From an uncultured Bacilli bacterium (GTDB lineage: Bacteria > Bacillota_I > Bacilli_A > RF39 > UBA660): DNA of 64,000 nt. Below, piece by piece: positions 8,849-19,069 of the stretch. Position numbers and translations under genes: made by a program. The stretch spans positions 1 through 64,000 of the forward strand of contig CAKPGT010000004.1 of assembly GCA_934155185.1 (NCBI GenBank), read 5' to 3'. How positions within the stretch are numbered: the first letter of the stretch is position 1; each line of letters opens with the position of its first letter. The notes beneath the pieces were generated by a model. The model saw only the letters and a program-made list of their open reading frames with translations, did no database searches and was not told the origin of the DNA.

Positions 8849-8977
8849 TTATGCTGATAGTTTCTTACGTCCTTTTGCTCTTCTTTTATTTAAAATTCCA
8901 GTACCAGCTAATTTTCTTGCAAAAAAGCCATGAACTTTTTTCATTTTATGATTGTTTGGTTGAAAAGTTCTTTTCAT
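8849..8977 (-). CDS. rpmH: 50S ribosomal protein L34
   Basis: A 42-residue gene read directly from the minus strand: it starts [18 protein letters not shown] and ends GRKKLSA, the standard L34 pattern, very rich in Arg and Lys. The ATG at 8975-8977 is preceded by GGAGG with 7 bases between. First gene of the leftward rpmH-rnpA-yidC-jag unit, starting at the origin. Confidence 0.97.
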   Translation of the reverse strand: MKRTFQPNNHKMKKVHGFFARKLAGTGILNKRRAKGRKKLSA

Positions 8978-9010
8978 ATCAACACCTCCAGCTCTTTTTT
9001 AAACACGAAT

Positions 9011-9039
9011 ATTATAAAGGTTATTTTGCTAAATGTCAA
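9011..9039 (-). promoter_or_regulatory. strong promoter of the rpmH operon
   Basis: Full sigma-A consensus on the minus strand: TTGACA (9034-9039), 17 bases, TATAAT (9011-9016), 33 bases before the rpmH ATG. Confidence 0.9.
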
Positions 9040-9450
9040 CCTTTTTAATATACACTTTAATATAATAGTATAAAACATTACACTTACTTATAATGAATAT
9101 CATTTAGATTATGTCAATAACTTTTCCACATTTTAATAAATTATTTCAATTAAGTGTAAAATAGTTATCCTCAAAGTTATCCACAGTTTATCATTTAAAA
9201 TTCCTATAATTTGTTTATATATAAAGTTTTATCAACAGTCTGTGGAAAACTTCAATATGTTTATAATTTTTTCAATAAAAAAAATTTTGTGGAAAAGGGG
9301 ATATTGTCGAATTTTGTTGAAATATAACGAATGTCACTGTGGATAACTCCTGTGGATAATTTTATTTAATTATTATTAATTGTTTTTCCACAGTTTTTTT
9401 GGTAAAATATATGTAAACAACCGAGGTTTTATAGGGGGAAGGAGGTAAGT
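9040..9450. other. oriC, first DnaA-box cluster (rpmH-dnaA intergenic)
   Basis: This gene-free stretch contains three perfect DnaA boxes (TTATCCACA at 9177-9185 on plus; TGTGGATAA at 9338-9346 and 9351-9359 on minus). Near-matches of the TTTTCCACA type are at 9122-9130, 9241-9249 (minus), 9288-9296 (minus) and 9384-9392. Between them are long A/T runs. Gene order rpmH-oriC-dnaA and the switch of strand bias at this point agree with a replication origin. A second cluster follows dnaA, as in the bipartite Bacillus origin. Confidence 0.9.
9380..9408 (+). promoter_or_regulatory. dnaA promoter with overlapping DnaA box
   Basis: -35 TTGTTT (9380-9385), 17-base spacer, -10 TAAAAT (9403-9408). A DnaA-box-like TTTTCCACA (9384-9392) overlaps the -35 and spacer, which would allow DnaA to repress its own gene. 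dnaA itself begins at 9451 after GGAAGGAGG. Confidence 0.7.
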
Positions 9451-10803
9451 ATGAACATAGATAATCTATGGGATAATTTCCTAGAGAAAATTAAACCAAA
9501 GATATCTTCATTATCATATGATACATGGTTTAAAAACACTAAGTTAGTATCACTTGATGAAAATGTAGCAAAAATACTAGTTGATTCACCACTTCAAAAG
9601 AAAAGCTTAGAAGAAACTTGGTATCAAACAATATCAGATGTATTTAGTGAAATAACAAATACAAGCTTCGACTTTGAATTTGTTTTTGAAAGCGATATAA
9701 AAGCAAAAGAGAATATTCCTATGGAAAACATAGGCGTACCTCTTAATACACCTGAAAAATCGAATCTAAATCCTAAATATACATTTGATTCATTTATAGT
9801 AGGGGATAGTAACAAATTTGCATATATGGCTGCTGTATCTGTTGCAGAAAACCCAGGAAAAACGTATAATCCACTTTTTCTTTACGGTAATAGTGGGTTA
9901 GGAAAAACCCATTTAATGCATGCAATAGGTAATTATATTATAGAAAGTTCTAATAAGAAGGTTTTATATGTTACAAGTGAACAATTTATATCAGACTTTC
10001 TAAATTTAAATAAGAAAGATGAATCAGGTACTAATTTTAACTACATAGATAGTTTTAAAAGTAAGTATAGGGGAATAGATGTGTTAATAATTGATGATAT
10101 TCAGTTCCTAGGTGGTGCAACACAAACCCAGCAGGAATTCTTTAATACATTTAATAAATTATATGATGATAATAAGCAAATAATTATATCATCAGATAGA
10201 TCCCCAGATGACCTAAAGAAACTAGAAGACCGTTTACGTACCAGGTTTAATTGGGGACTTAGTGTTAATATTTATCCACCAGAATATGAAATGAGGGTAG
10301 AAATATTAAAAAAGAAAATAATAGGCCAAAATATGGTTGGCACTATAAGTGATGATGTTATTGCGTATATAGCAAATAACTGTGACTCTGATGTAAGACA
10401 ACTTGAAGGAGCTTTAACTAGAGTTATAGCATACGCAACAATGTTTAATACTAGTGATATTAATTTAAATCTAGCAATAGATGCGTTAAAAGACTATTTG
10501 TCAAAGTCATCTTTTGTAAAAAACAATATTCAAAAGATTCAGCAAGTAGTAGCAGAATATTATAATATTACTGTGGAGGACTTAAAATCTAAAAAAAGAA
10601 AGGCTGAAATAGCTTTTCCAAGGCAAGTAGCTATATATCTATGTAGAACTTTAACTGATGAGTCATTTCCTAAAATAGGAATACAATTTGGCGGTAGAGA
10701 CCACTCAACAGTTATGCACTCAGTAGATAAAATTGATAGTGAATTGAAAACTAATCCACAGTTTAAAGATATTATTGACGCATTAAAAAGTAAAATTAAA
10801 TAG
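9451..10803 (+). CDS. dnaA: chromosomal replication initiator protein DnaA
   Basis: 450 residues, normal length. Domain I (1-80), a short linker, the AAA+ domain with Walker A 'GNSGLGKTH' near 148-156 and Walker B 'VLIIDDIQFL', and the C-terminal helix-turn-helix with the DnaA signature 'GGRDHSTVMHS' near 420. It binds the boxes on both sides of its gene and opens the origin. GGAAGGAGG stands 7-8 bases before the ATG. Confidence 0.98.
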   Translation: MNIDNLWDNFLEKIKPKISSLSYDTWFKNTKLVSLDENVAKILVDSPLQKKSLEETWYQTISDVFSEITNTSFDFEFVFESDIKAKENIPMENIGVPLNTPEKSNLNPKYTFDSFIVGDSNKFAYMAAVSVAENPGKTYNPLFLYGNSGLGKTHLMHAIGNYIIESSNKKVLYVTSEQFISDFLNLNKKDESGTNFNYIDSFKSKYRGIDVLIIDDIQFLGGATQTQQEFFNTFNKLYDDNKQIIISSDRSPDDLKKLEDRLRTRFNWGLSVNIYPPEYEMRVEILKKKIIGQNMVGTISDDVIAYIANNCDSDVRQLEGALTRVIAYATMFNTSDINLNLAIDALKDYLSKSSFVKNNIQKIQQVVAEYYNITVEDLKSKKRKAEIAFPRQVAIYLCRTLTDESFPKIGIQFGGRDHSTVMHSVDKIDSELKTNPQFKDIIDALKSKIK

Positions 10804-10946
10804 TGCTGTGGAAAAGAATGCAACTTTTACCCAGGGGATGTGGATTAAATTATACTGATTTTTACCTAAATATAACGGTTTTTGATGTTTTCCACATTTT
10901 CCACAGTAATAATAAAAATACATTTATAATAAAGGAGATATATGAT
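10804..10946. other. oriC, second DnaA-box cluster (dnaA-dnaN intergenic)
   Basis: In 143 bases there are four DnaA-box-like 9-mers: TGTGGAAAA at 10807-10815, TGTGGATTA at 10839-10847, and TTTTCCACA at 10888-10896 and 10897-10905 in direct tandem. No coding frame here has a good start; the open frame leading into dnaN lacks a ribosome site until AAAGGAG at 10931. Together with 9040-9450 this makes a bipartite origin; the A/T-rich 10906-10930 segment is a candidate unwinding region. Confidence 0.75.
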
Positions 10947-12068
10947 ATGAAATTTAGTATTAAAAAAGAAGTTTTATTACACAGCTTAAATTCTGTAAGT
11001 AAAGCTTTATCTAATAAAAATTTAATTCCAGTTTTATCTGGTATAAAATTTGATTTAACAGAAGAGGGGTTATTTTTAAGTGCTAGTGATAATGATATAA
11101 GTATTGAAACATTTATTGATAAAAGTAAATTAGAAAATTTAAGTTCAGTAGGTAGTACTGTAATACAAGGAAGATATATATTAGAAATAATAAGAAAGCT
11201 AGAAGGTAAAATAGTAGATATAGAATTACTTGATAATATAAAAGTCTTAATTTCCTGTGGAAACTCTGAATTTAATTTAAACTGTATGGAAGCATCTGAA
11301 TTTCCTAATTTAAATATAGAAAGAAAAAAGGAACCTATAGTTATTAAAAAGACTGATTTTAAAAATTTAATTAACAAAACATCATTTGCTATATCAACTC
11401 AGGAAACAAGACCAATATTAACAGGAATTAATTTTAAAATAAGTAAAGATAAACTTGAATGTATATCAACAGACTCATATAGATTAGCTAAAAAATATGT
11501 TATCTTAAATAGGGAAGTTGAAGAGGATATAAATATTGTTATTCCTGGAAAAAATTTAATTGAATTAACAAAAATATTAGAAGAAAACAATGAATCAATT
11601 AAAATGCATATATTTAATAATAAAGTTTTATTTGATTTTGATAATACATTATTTCAAACTAGGGTTTTAAGTGGTACATTTCCAGATGTTAATAGATTAA
11701 TACCAGAAGCTTTTAACCTTAAAATAAAAGCAAGTGTAAATGAACTTTATAACGTTATAGACAGAGCAGCACTTTTAACTAGTGAGAAAGATAAAAACAT
11801 AGTTAAATTTGAAAGTAATTTAAATGAAGTTATAATTTCATCTAATTCACCAGAAATAGGTAAGGTTGAAGAAAAAATGGATGTTGAAAAAGAAAAAGAT
11901 GAAAACATAAAAATTGCCTTTTCTTCAAAATTTATGATGGATGCATTAAGAACAATTGAAAGTAAAAACGTAATATTAAACTTTAACGCTGATGATAAAC
12001 CAATTATAATACTTGATGAAATAGATGAAACTTTACTACAATTAATACTACCAATAAAGACTTACTAA
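10947..12068 (+). CDS. dnaN: DNA polymerase III beta sliding clamp DnaN
   Basis: 373 residues from the ATG at 10947, with AAAGGAG 9 bases upstream; the frame is open 48 codons further upstream, but that part is the DnaA-box region. Three clamp domains are recognisable: 'LIPVLSGIKFDL' near 25-36, 'RPILTGINFKI' in the second domain, and the C-terminal 'QLILPIKTY' end that carries the P-I core typical of the last strand (usual ending L-P-x-R). The dimeric ring tethers the replicase to DNA. A terminator-like hairpin follows at once. Confidence 0.96.
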   Translation: MKFSIKKEVLLHSLNSVSKALSNKNLIPVLSGIKFDLTEEGLFLSASDNDISIETFIDKSKLENLSSVGSTVIQGRYILEIIRKLEGKIVDIELLDNIKVLISCGNSEFNLNCMEASEFPNLNIERKKEPIVIKKTDFKNLINKTSFAISTQETRPILTGINFKISKDKLECISTDSYRLAKKYVILNREVEEDINIVIPGKNLIELTKILEENNESIKMHIFNNKVLFDFDNTLFQTRVLSGTFPDVNRLIPEAFNLKIKASVNELYNVIDRAALLTSEKDKNIVKFESNLNEVIISSNSPEIGKVEEKMDVEKEKDENIKIAFSSKFMMDALRTIESKNVILNFNADDKPIIILDEIDETLLQLILPIKTY

Positions 12069-12090
12069 AGAGATTAATTTCTCTTTTTTT
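12067..12090 (+). terminator. terminator after dnaN
   Basis: Short stem AAAGAGA / TCTCTTT (12067-12073 with 12080-12086) overlapping the dnaN stop and followed by T's. The stem is weak but the T run is long. It suggests that comK is transcribed separately. Confidence 0.6.
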
Positions 12091-12169
12091 AATGTTATTA
12101 CAAAAAGTGACATTATTCTTAACTAAATTGTAGATAATATATGCCATTACTTTTAAGGGAGGATTGGAA

Positions 12170-12631
12170 ATGAATAATTATGAAATAAACGTAGATACGT
12201 TAGCTATACTGCCATATGAAGAAGGCAAAAGTAAGGTTATAGAAAGTAAAAGAGAAATAATAGTTAACTGTCTACCTATTGATATTATTGATAATAGTTG
12301 TAAATTTTTTGGTAGTACTTATGACGGAAGATTTAATGGGACAAAAGATATGCTAGGTATTAGTCATAAATCACCTATTTTAATAGAAGAAAGTAAGAAG
12401 ATTATTTTTTTCCCAACTAAATCGCCTAGACTGATAGACTGTGCTTGGATTTCATTAAGTAATATAGAATCTTATGAAAGAGTACCTGAGGGTTCTTTAA
12501 TTAAGTTTTATTGTGGAAAAACGCTTAAAATGGAATTATCATATGGTATTTTAGATAATCAGGTACTTAGAGCAACTAGATTGGAATCTATTTTAAATAA
12601 AAGAATAGGTTTTTTATGCAAAAATATATAA
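12170..12631 (+). CDS. comK: ComK-like competence transcription factor, C-terminally short
   Basis: 153 residues from ATG 12170, after GGGAGGA at 12157-12163. The ComK pattern is clear in order: 'NYEINVDTLAILP' at the N terminus, 'DNSCKFFGSTYDGR' near 42-55, 'GISHKSPILI', 'IFFPTKSPRLIDCAWISLSNI' read as IFFPTKSP then CAWISLSNI, and 'DNQVLRATRLE' near 130. ComK activates DNA-uptake genes in Bacillus and staphylococci by binding paired A/T boxes. Bacillus and Staphylococcus ComK are about 185-192 residues; this one stops roughly 35-40 residues early, so the C-terminal segment carrying the MecA/ClpC recognition motif in B. subtilis is absent. Its place between dnaN and recF, where yaaA normally lies, is unusual. 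Confidence 0.87.
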   Translation: MNNYEINVDTLAILPYEEGKSKVIESKREIIVNCLPIDIIDNSCKFFGSTYDGRFNGTKDMLGISHKSPILIEESKKIIFFPTKSPRLIDCAWISLSNIESYERVPEGSLIKFYCGKTLKMELSYGILDNQVLRATRLESILNKRIGFLCKNI

Positions 12632-12676
12632 AAAAAGCTAAAATTGCTAAATAAAAGGTAAATTAGCCCCATTTTG

Positions 12677-12685
12677 TGATATAAT
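12677..12685 (+). promoter_or_regulatory. extended -10 promoter upstream of recF
   Basis: TGATATAAT: a TG dinucleotide one base before a perfect TATAAT (12680-12685). There is no good -35. It would start transcription about 60 bases before recF, inside the comK-recF gap. Confidence 0.5.
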
Positions 12686-12753
12686 TAGTTTGTATGTAGT
12701 AGTATATTAAAAATGGATGTAGGTGGTTTATATGGGCTTTAAAATAGGTAATT

Positions 12754-15802
<3,049 letters not shown>

Positions 15803-15814
15803 GAGGTGTATTTG

Positions 15815-18346
15815 ATGGAAGAAAATAAGGATATAAATAAAGATAATAATATAGATAGCGAAGAAGAATATGGTGGCACTTTTCATGAAAGAGATAGCCA
15901 TGCAAAAAATGATATAGTAAAAGAAATATCTGATTCATTTCTAGATTATTCAATGAGTGTTATAACATCTCGTGCTATTCCAGACTTAAGAGATGGTTTA
16001 AAACCGGTACATAGAAGAATATTATGGTCAATGTTTGAGGAGGGAAATACTCCTGATAAACCTCATAAGAAATCTGCTACTACTGTTGGTTATGTTATGG
16101 GACATTATCATCCACATGGTGATTCATCAATATATGATGCAATGGTAAGATTAGCACAAGATTTTAATCAAAGATATATGATGGTTGATGGCCATGGTAA
16201 CTTTGGTAATATTGAAGGCGATGGACCTGCGGCATATCGTTATACTGAGGCTAGATTATCTAAGATATCACTTGAAATGTTAAGGGATATAAGAAAAAAT
16301 ACCGTAGATATGATGCCTAACTTTGATGAAACAAGCCCAGAGCCAGTTGTTTTGCCTTCTAGAATTCCAAACGTTTTAGTTAATGGTTCAATGGGAATTG
16401 CAGTTGGTATGGCAACTAATATACCACCTCATAATTTATCAGAAGTAATAGATGGATGTATAGCTTATATCGATAATCCTGATATTGATACTTTAGGTTT
16501 GATGAATTTTATAAAAGGTCCTGATTTTCCAACTGGTGGAGTAATACTTGGCAATTCAGGTATAAAAAAAGCTTATGAAACAGGTAGAGGTTCAATTACA
16601 ATACGAAGTAGGGCTTATATTGAAGAAAAAAATAATCATAGTCAAATAGTAATAACTGAGGTCCCATATACTGTTAATACAATGGAATTAAAAAACAAAG
16701 TTGCTGAACTTGTTCACAATAAGATAATAGATGGTATATCAGATTATCATACTGATTTAAAAAATGGTGTTAAAATTACAATAACATTAAAAAGAGATGC
16801 AAATCCGCAGGTTGTTTTAAATAATTTATATAAACATACTAATTTTCAAACGAATTATGGAATAATATTTCTTGTAATAGATAATGGTACACCAAAAACA
16901 CTTGGGCTAAAGTCAATTATCTCAAAATATATTGAACATCAAAGGGAAGTAATAGTCAGAAGAACTAAGTATGATTTAGCTCAAGATGAAGCAAGGGTTC
17001 ATATATTAGAAGGTTTAAAAATTGCTTTAGATAATATAGATGAAGTAGTAAGTATAATTAGAAATTCTGAGTCTGATGAAGATGCTCAAAACAAATTAAT
17101 GAGTAAATTTAAATTATCTGAAATACAAACTAAAAGTATTTTGGATATGAGATTAAAGAGATTAACTGGTTTAGAGAGAGGAAAAATAGAATCAGAATTA
17201 GCTGATTTATTGAAAGAAATAGATGAATTAAAATCAATTTTGGCATCTAATGAAAAAATAATGAATATTATTAAGGAAGAAATGCTTGAAATTAAGCGTA
17301 AATATGGTGATGAAAGAAGAACATCAATTGATATGACAGCGATAGATTTTATTGAAGATGAGTCTTTAATACCTGTAGAAGATATTGTAATTGCATTAAC
17401 CCATAGAGGTTACATAAAGAGAATGCCAACGGATACTTATAAACTTCAAAATAAAGGCGGAGTTGGTATTAAAGGAATGGCAACAAATGAGGAAGATTTC
17501 GTGGAAATATTAAAGAATGGAACAACTCATAATCATGTACTTTTCTTTACTAATAAAGGAAAGGTTTATAGAATAAAAGGTTATGAAATTCCTGAATTTT
17601 CAAGACAATCTAAAGGATTACCAATTATAAATTTATTACCATTAGAAAAGGATGAAAAAATAAATAATATATTATTAGATGATGGTGATGAAAATAATAA
17701 ATATTTAGTAATATCAACAAAATGCGGATTAATCAAGCGTACTAATGTATGCGAATTTGAAAATATTAGAAAAAATGGTAAAATTGCTATAACATTAAAA
17801 GAAAATGATGAAGTATTGTCTGTTCATTTTACTAGCGGAAATGATGATGTAGTAATTGCATCTAATAATGGTAGAATGATAAGATTTAATGAAAATGAAA
17901 TAAGAATCATGGGTAGAACGGCAAGTGGAGTTAAAGGAATTGAATTAACAGACGATTGTTATTGCGTAGGTTCAGAAATAGCAAAAAAAGATCAAGATAT
18001 ATTGGTTGTTACCGAAAGAGGATACGGAAAAAGGACTAATATAGATGAATACAGATTAACTCATCGTGGCAGTAAGGGAGTAAAAACTTTAAATATAACC
18101 GAAAAGAATGGTACAATTGTGTCATTTAAAACTATTACAGATGATAAAGATTTAATGATAATAACTACACAAGGCATAGTAATTAGAATTTCTGCAGATA
18201 AGGTTTCAAAAATGAGCAGAGTAACGCAAGGTGTTAGATTAATGAATTTAAGAGACGGTCAGAAGGTATCAACTGTTTCTGTTGTTGATAAAGATGAAAA
18301 TAACGTTGAGGAACAAGAAACAGCTGTAGTTGAGGAAAGTAATTAA
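15815..18346 (+). CDS. gyrA: DNA gyrase subunit A
   Basis: 843 residues from ATG 15815, after AGGAGGTG; a GTG three codons upstream overlaps that site. The catalytic Tyr lies in 'AAYRYTEARLSK'. The quinolone pocket reads H-G-D-S-S-I-Y-D, keeping the Ser83 and Asp87 equivalents, so no quinolone-resistance change is seen. The C-terminal beta-pinwheel has several GyrA-box-like repeats, including the true box region 'QSKGLP' near 605 and 'GSKGVKT' near 755. The N-terminal about 25 residues are an acidic, Asn-rich extension. Confidence 0.97.
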   Translation: MEENKDINKDNNIDSEEEYGGTFHERDSHAKNDIVKEISDSFLDYSMSVITSRAIPDLRDGLKPVHRRILWSMFEEGNTPDKPHKKSATTVGYVMGHYHPHGDSSIYDAMVRLAQDFNQRYMMVDGHGNFGNIEGDGPAAYRYTEARLSKISLEMLRDIRKNTVDMMPNFDETSPEPVVLPSRIPNVLVNGSMGIAVGMATNIPPHNLSEVIDGCIAYIDNPDIDTLGLMNFIKGPDFPTGGVILGNSGIKKAYETGRGSITIRSRAYIEEKNNHSQIVITEVPYTVNTMELKNKVAELVHNKIIDGISDYHTDLKNGVKITITLKRDANPQVVLNNLYKHTNFQTNYGIIFLVIDNGTPKTLGLKSIISKYIEHQREVIVRRTKYDLAQDEARVHILEGLKIALDNIDEVVSIIRNSESDEDAQNKLMSKFKLSEIQTKSILDMRLKRLTGLERGKIESELADLLKEIDELKSILASNEKIMNIIKEEMLEIKRKYGDERRTSIDMTAIDFIEDESLIPVEDIVIALTHRGYIKRMPTDTYKLQNKGGVGIKGMATNEEDFVEILKNGTTHNHVLFFTNKGKVYRIKGYEIPEFSRQSKGLPIINLLPLEKDEKINNILLDDGDENNKYLVISTKCGLIKRTNVCEFENIRKNGKIAITLKENDEVLSVHFTSGNDDVVIASNNGRMIRFNENEIRIMGRTASGVKGIELTDDCYCVGSEIAKKDQDILVVTERGYGKRTNIDEYRLTHRGSKGVKTLNITEKNGTIVSFKTITDDKDLMIITTQGIVIRISADKVSKMSRVTQGVRLMNLRDGQKVSTVSVVDKDENNVEEQETAVVEESN

Positions 18347-18365
18347 TATTGCTTTCCTTTTTATA

Positions 18366-18381
18366 TGTTTCACGTGGAACA
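18366..18381. promoter_or_regulatory. parS centromere site 1
   Basis: TGTTTCACGTGGAACA, one mismatch from the palindromic ParB-binding consensus TGTTTCACGTGAAACA. It lies 19 bases after the gyrA stop. Confidence 0.88.
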
Positions 18382-18421
18382 TATAAAATTAGAAATAGAT
18401 TAAAATATCATCAGATTTTTC

Positions 18422-18450
18422 TTGATAATTTTAGATATATATATTAAAAT
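18422..18450 (+). promoter_or_regulatory. promoter of the SRP RNA
   Basis: TTGATA (18422-18427), 17 bases, TAAAAT (18445-18450), placed 7 bases before the predicted RNA 5' end. Confidence 0.75.
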
Positions 18451-18456
18451 TATATT

Positions 18457-18530
18457 GCACAACGGAAATGTTAGAACCAGGTCAGAGTTGAGAAACAGCA
18501 GCCTTAATAACCTCTATTCGTGTGTGCTTT
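18457..18530 (+). ncRNA. ffs: small signal recognition particle RNA (4.5S type)
   Basis: About 71-74 bases. The conserved domain IV is visible at 18480-18505: GGTCAGAGTTGAGAAACAGC and then AGCC, that is the 5' loop side TCAG, a short stem closed by the GNRA-type tetraloop GAGA, and the 3' loop side ACAGCAGCC. The ends pair (GCACA..ACG at 18457 with CGT..TGTGC ending 18527) and a T-rich tract follows as terminator. It forms the SRP with Ffh for co-translational membrane targeting. A small SRP RNA near tadA and dnaX matches the Firmicutes arrangement, though here it precedes tadA. Confidence 0.88.
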
Positions 18531-18551
18531 TATTTTGTTATAAAAAACATA

Positions 18552-18567
18552 TGTTTCACGTGAAACA
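18552..18567. promoter_or_regulatory. parS centromere site 2
   Basis: Perfect 16-bp palindrome TGTTTCACGTGAAACA, 21 bases before tadA. Confidence 0.95.
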
Positions 18568-18588
18568 TATTAAAGTATTGGTGATATT

Positions 18589-18993
18589 ATGATTAATTAT
18601 TATATGGAAGAAGCTATAAATCAGGCAAAAAAGGCTTATAAAAACGGTGAAATACCAGTTGGTGCAGTTATTGTTTACGATAATAAAATAATTGCTAAAT
18701 CTTACAATAAAGTTGAAAAAGAAAAAATTGTCGTATCTCATGCCGAGATAAATGCAATCAAAATAGCTGCAAAAAAACTAAAAAATTGGAGACTTTTAGA
18801 TTGTGATATGTATGTTACATTAGAACCATGTCCAATGTGTAGTTGGGCTATTAAATTATCAAGGATAAGAAATGTATATTATTGCACATCTAAAAGTGAA
18901 GAAGAAAATAACATAATAAATAAGATTAAACTTGATAATTACGAAGAGTATTGTGCAAACTTATTGCAGGAATTCTTTAAAGAAAGAAGGTAA
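18589..18993 (+). CDS. tadA: tRNA-specific adenosine deaminase TadA
   Basis: 134 residues. The zinc-dependent deaminase signature is complete: H-A-E at 51-53 (zinc ligand His and catalytic Glu) and P-C-P-M-C with Cys81 and Cys84. It converts A34 to inosine in tRNA-Arg(ACG), required for decoding CGN codons. GGTGATATT precedes the ATG. The gene is flanked on both sides by parS sites, the second starting immediately after its stop codon. Confidence 0.95.
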   Translation: MINYYMEEAINQAKKAYKNGEIPVGAVIVYDNKIIAKSYNKVEKEKIVVSHAEINAIKIAAKKLKNWRLLDCDMYVTLEPCPMCSWAIKLSRIRNVYYCTSKSEEENNIINKIKLDNYEEYCANLLQEFFKERR

Positions 18994-19009
18994 TGTTTCA
19001 CGTGAAACA
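18994..19009. promoter_or_regulatory. parS centromere site 3
   Basis: Perfect TGTTTCACGTGAAACA that begins on the base right after the tadA stop codon. Confidence 0.95.
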
Positions 19010-19022
19010 TATAATAGTTACT

Positions 19023-19050
19023 TTGAAAAAATGTCTACAAGTGGTATAAT
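19023..19050 (+). promoter_or_regulatory. dnaX promoter
   Basis: TTGAAA (19023-19028), 16 bases, TATAAT (19045-19050) preceded by TGG, so an extended -10 as well. dnaX starts at 19070. Confidence 0.7.
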
Positions 19051-19069
19051 GTTATACGGAGGTTATGTT

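Noticed and set aside
8851..9048. 65-codon plus-strand frame opposite rpmH
   Set aside because: It is the antisense shadow of L34; the minus-strand frame is the conserved gene.
10803..10946. 48-codon upstream extension of dnaN
   Set aside because: It covers the DnaA-box cluster and lacks a ribosome site; DnaN homology begins at 10947.
18932..19069. Upstream extension of the dnaX reading frame through parS site 3
   Set aside because: The extension overlaps tadA and the promoter; the ATG at 19070 has a strong GGAGG and matches the conserved DnaX start.
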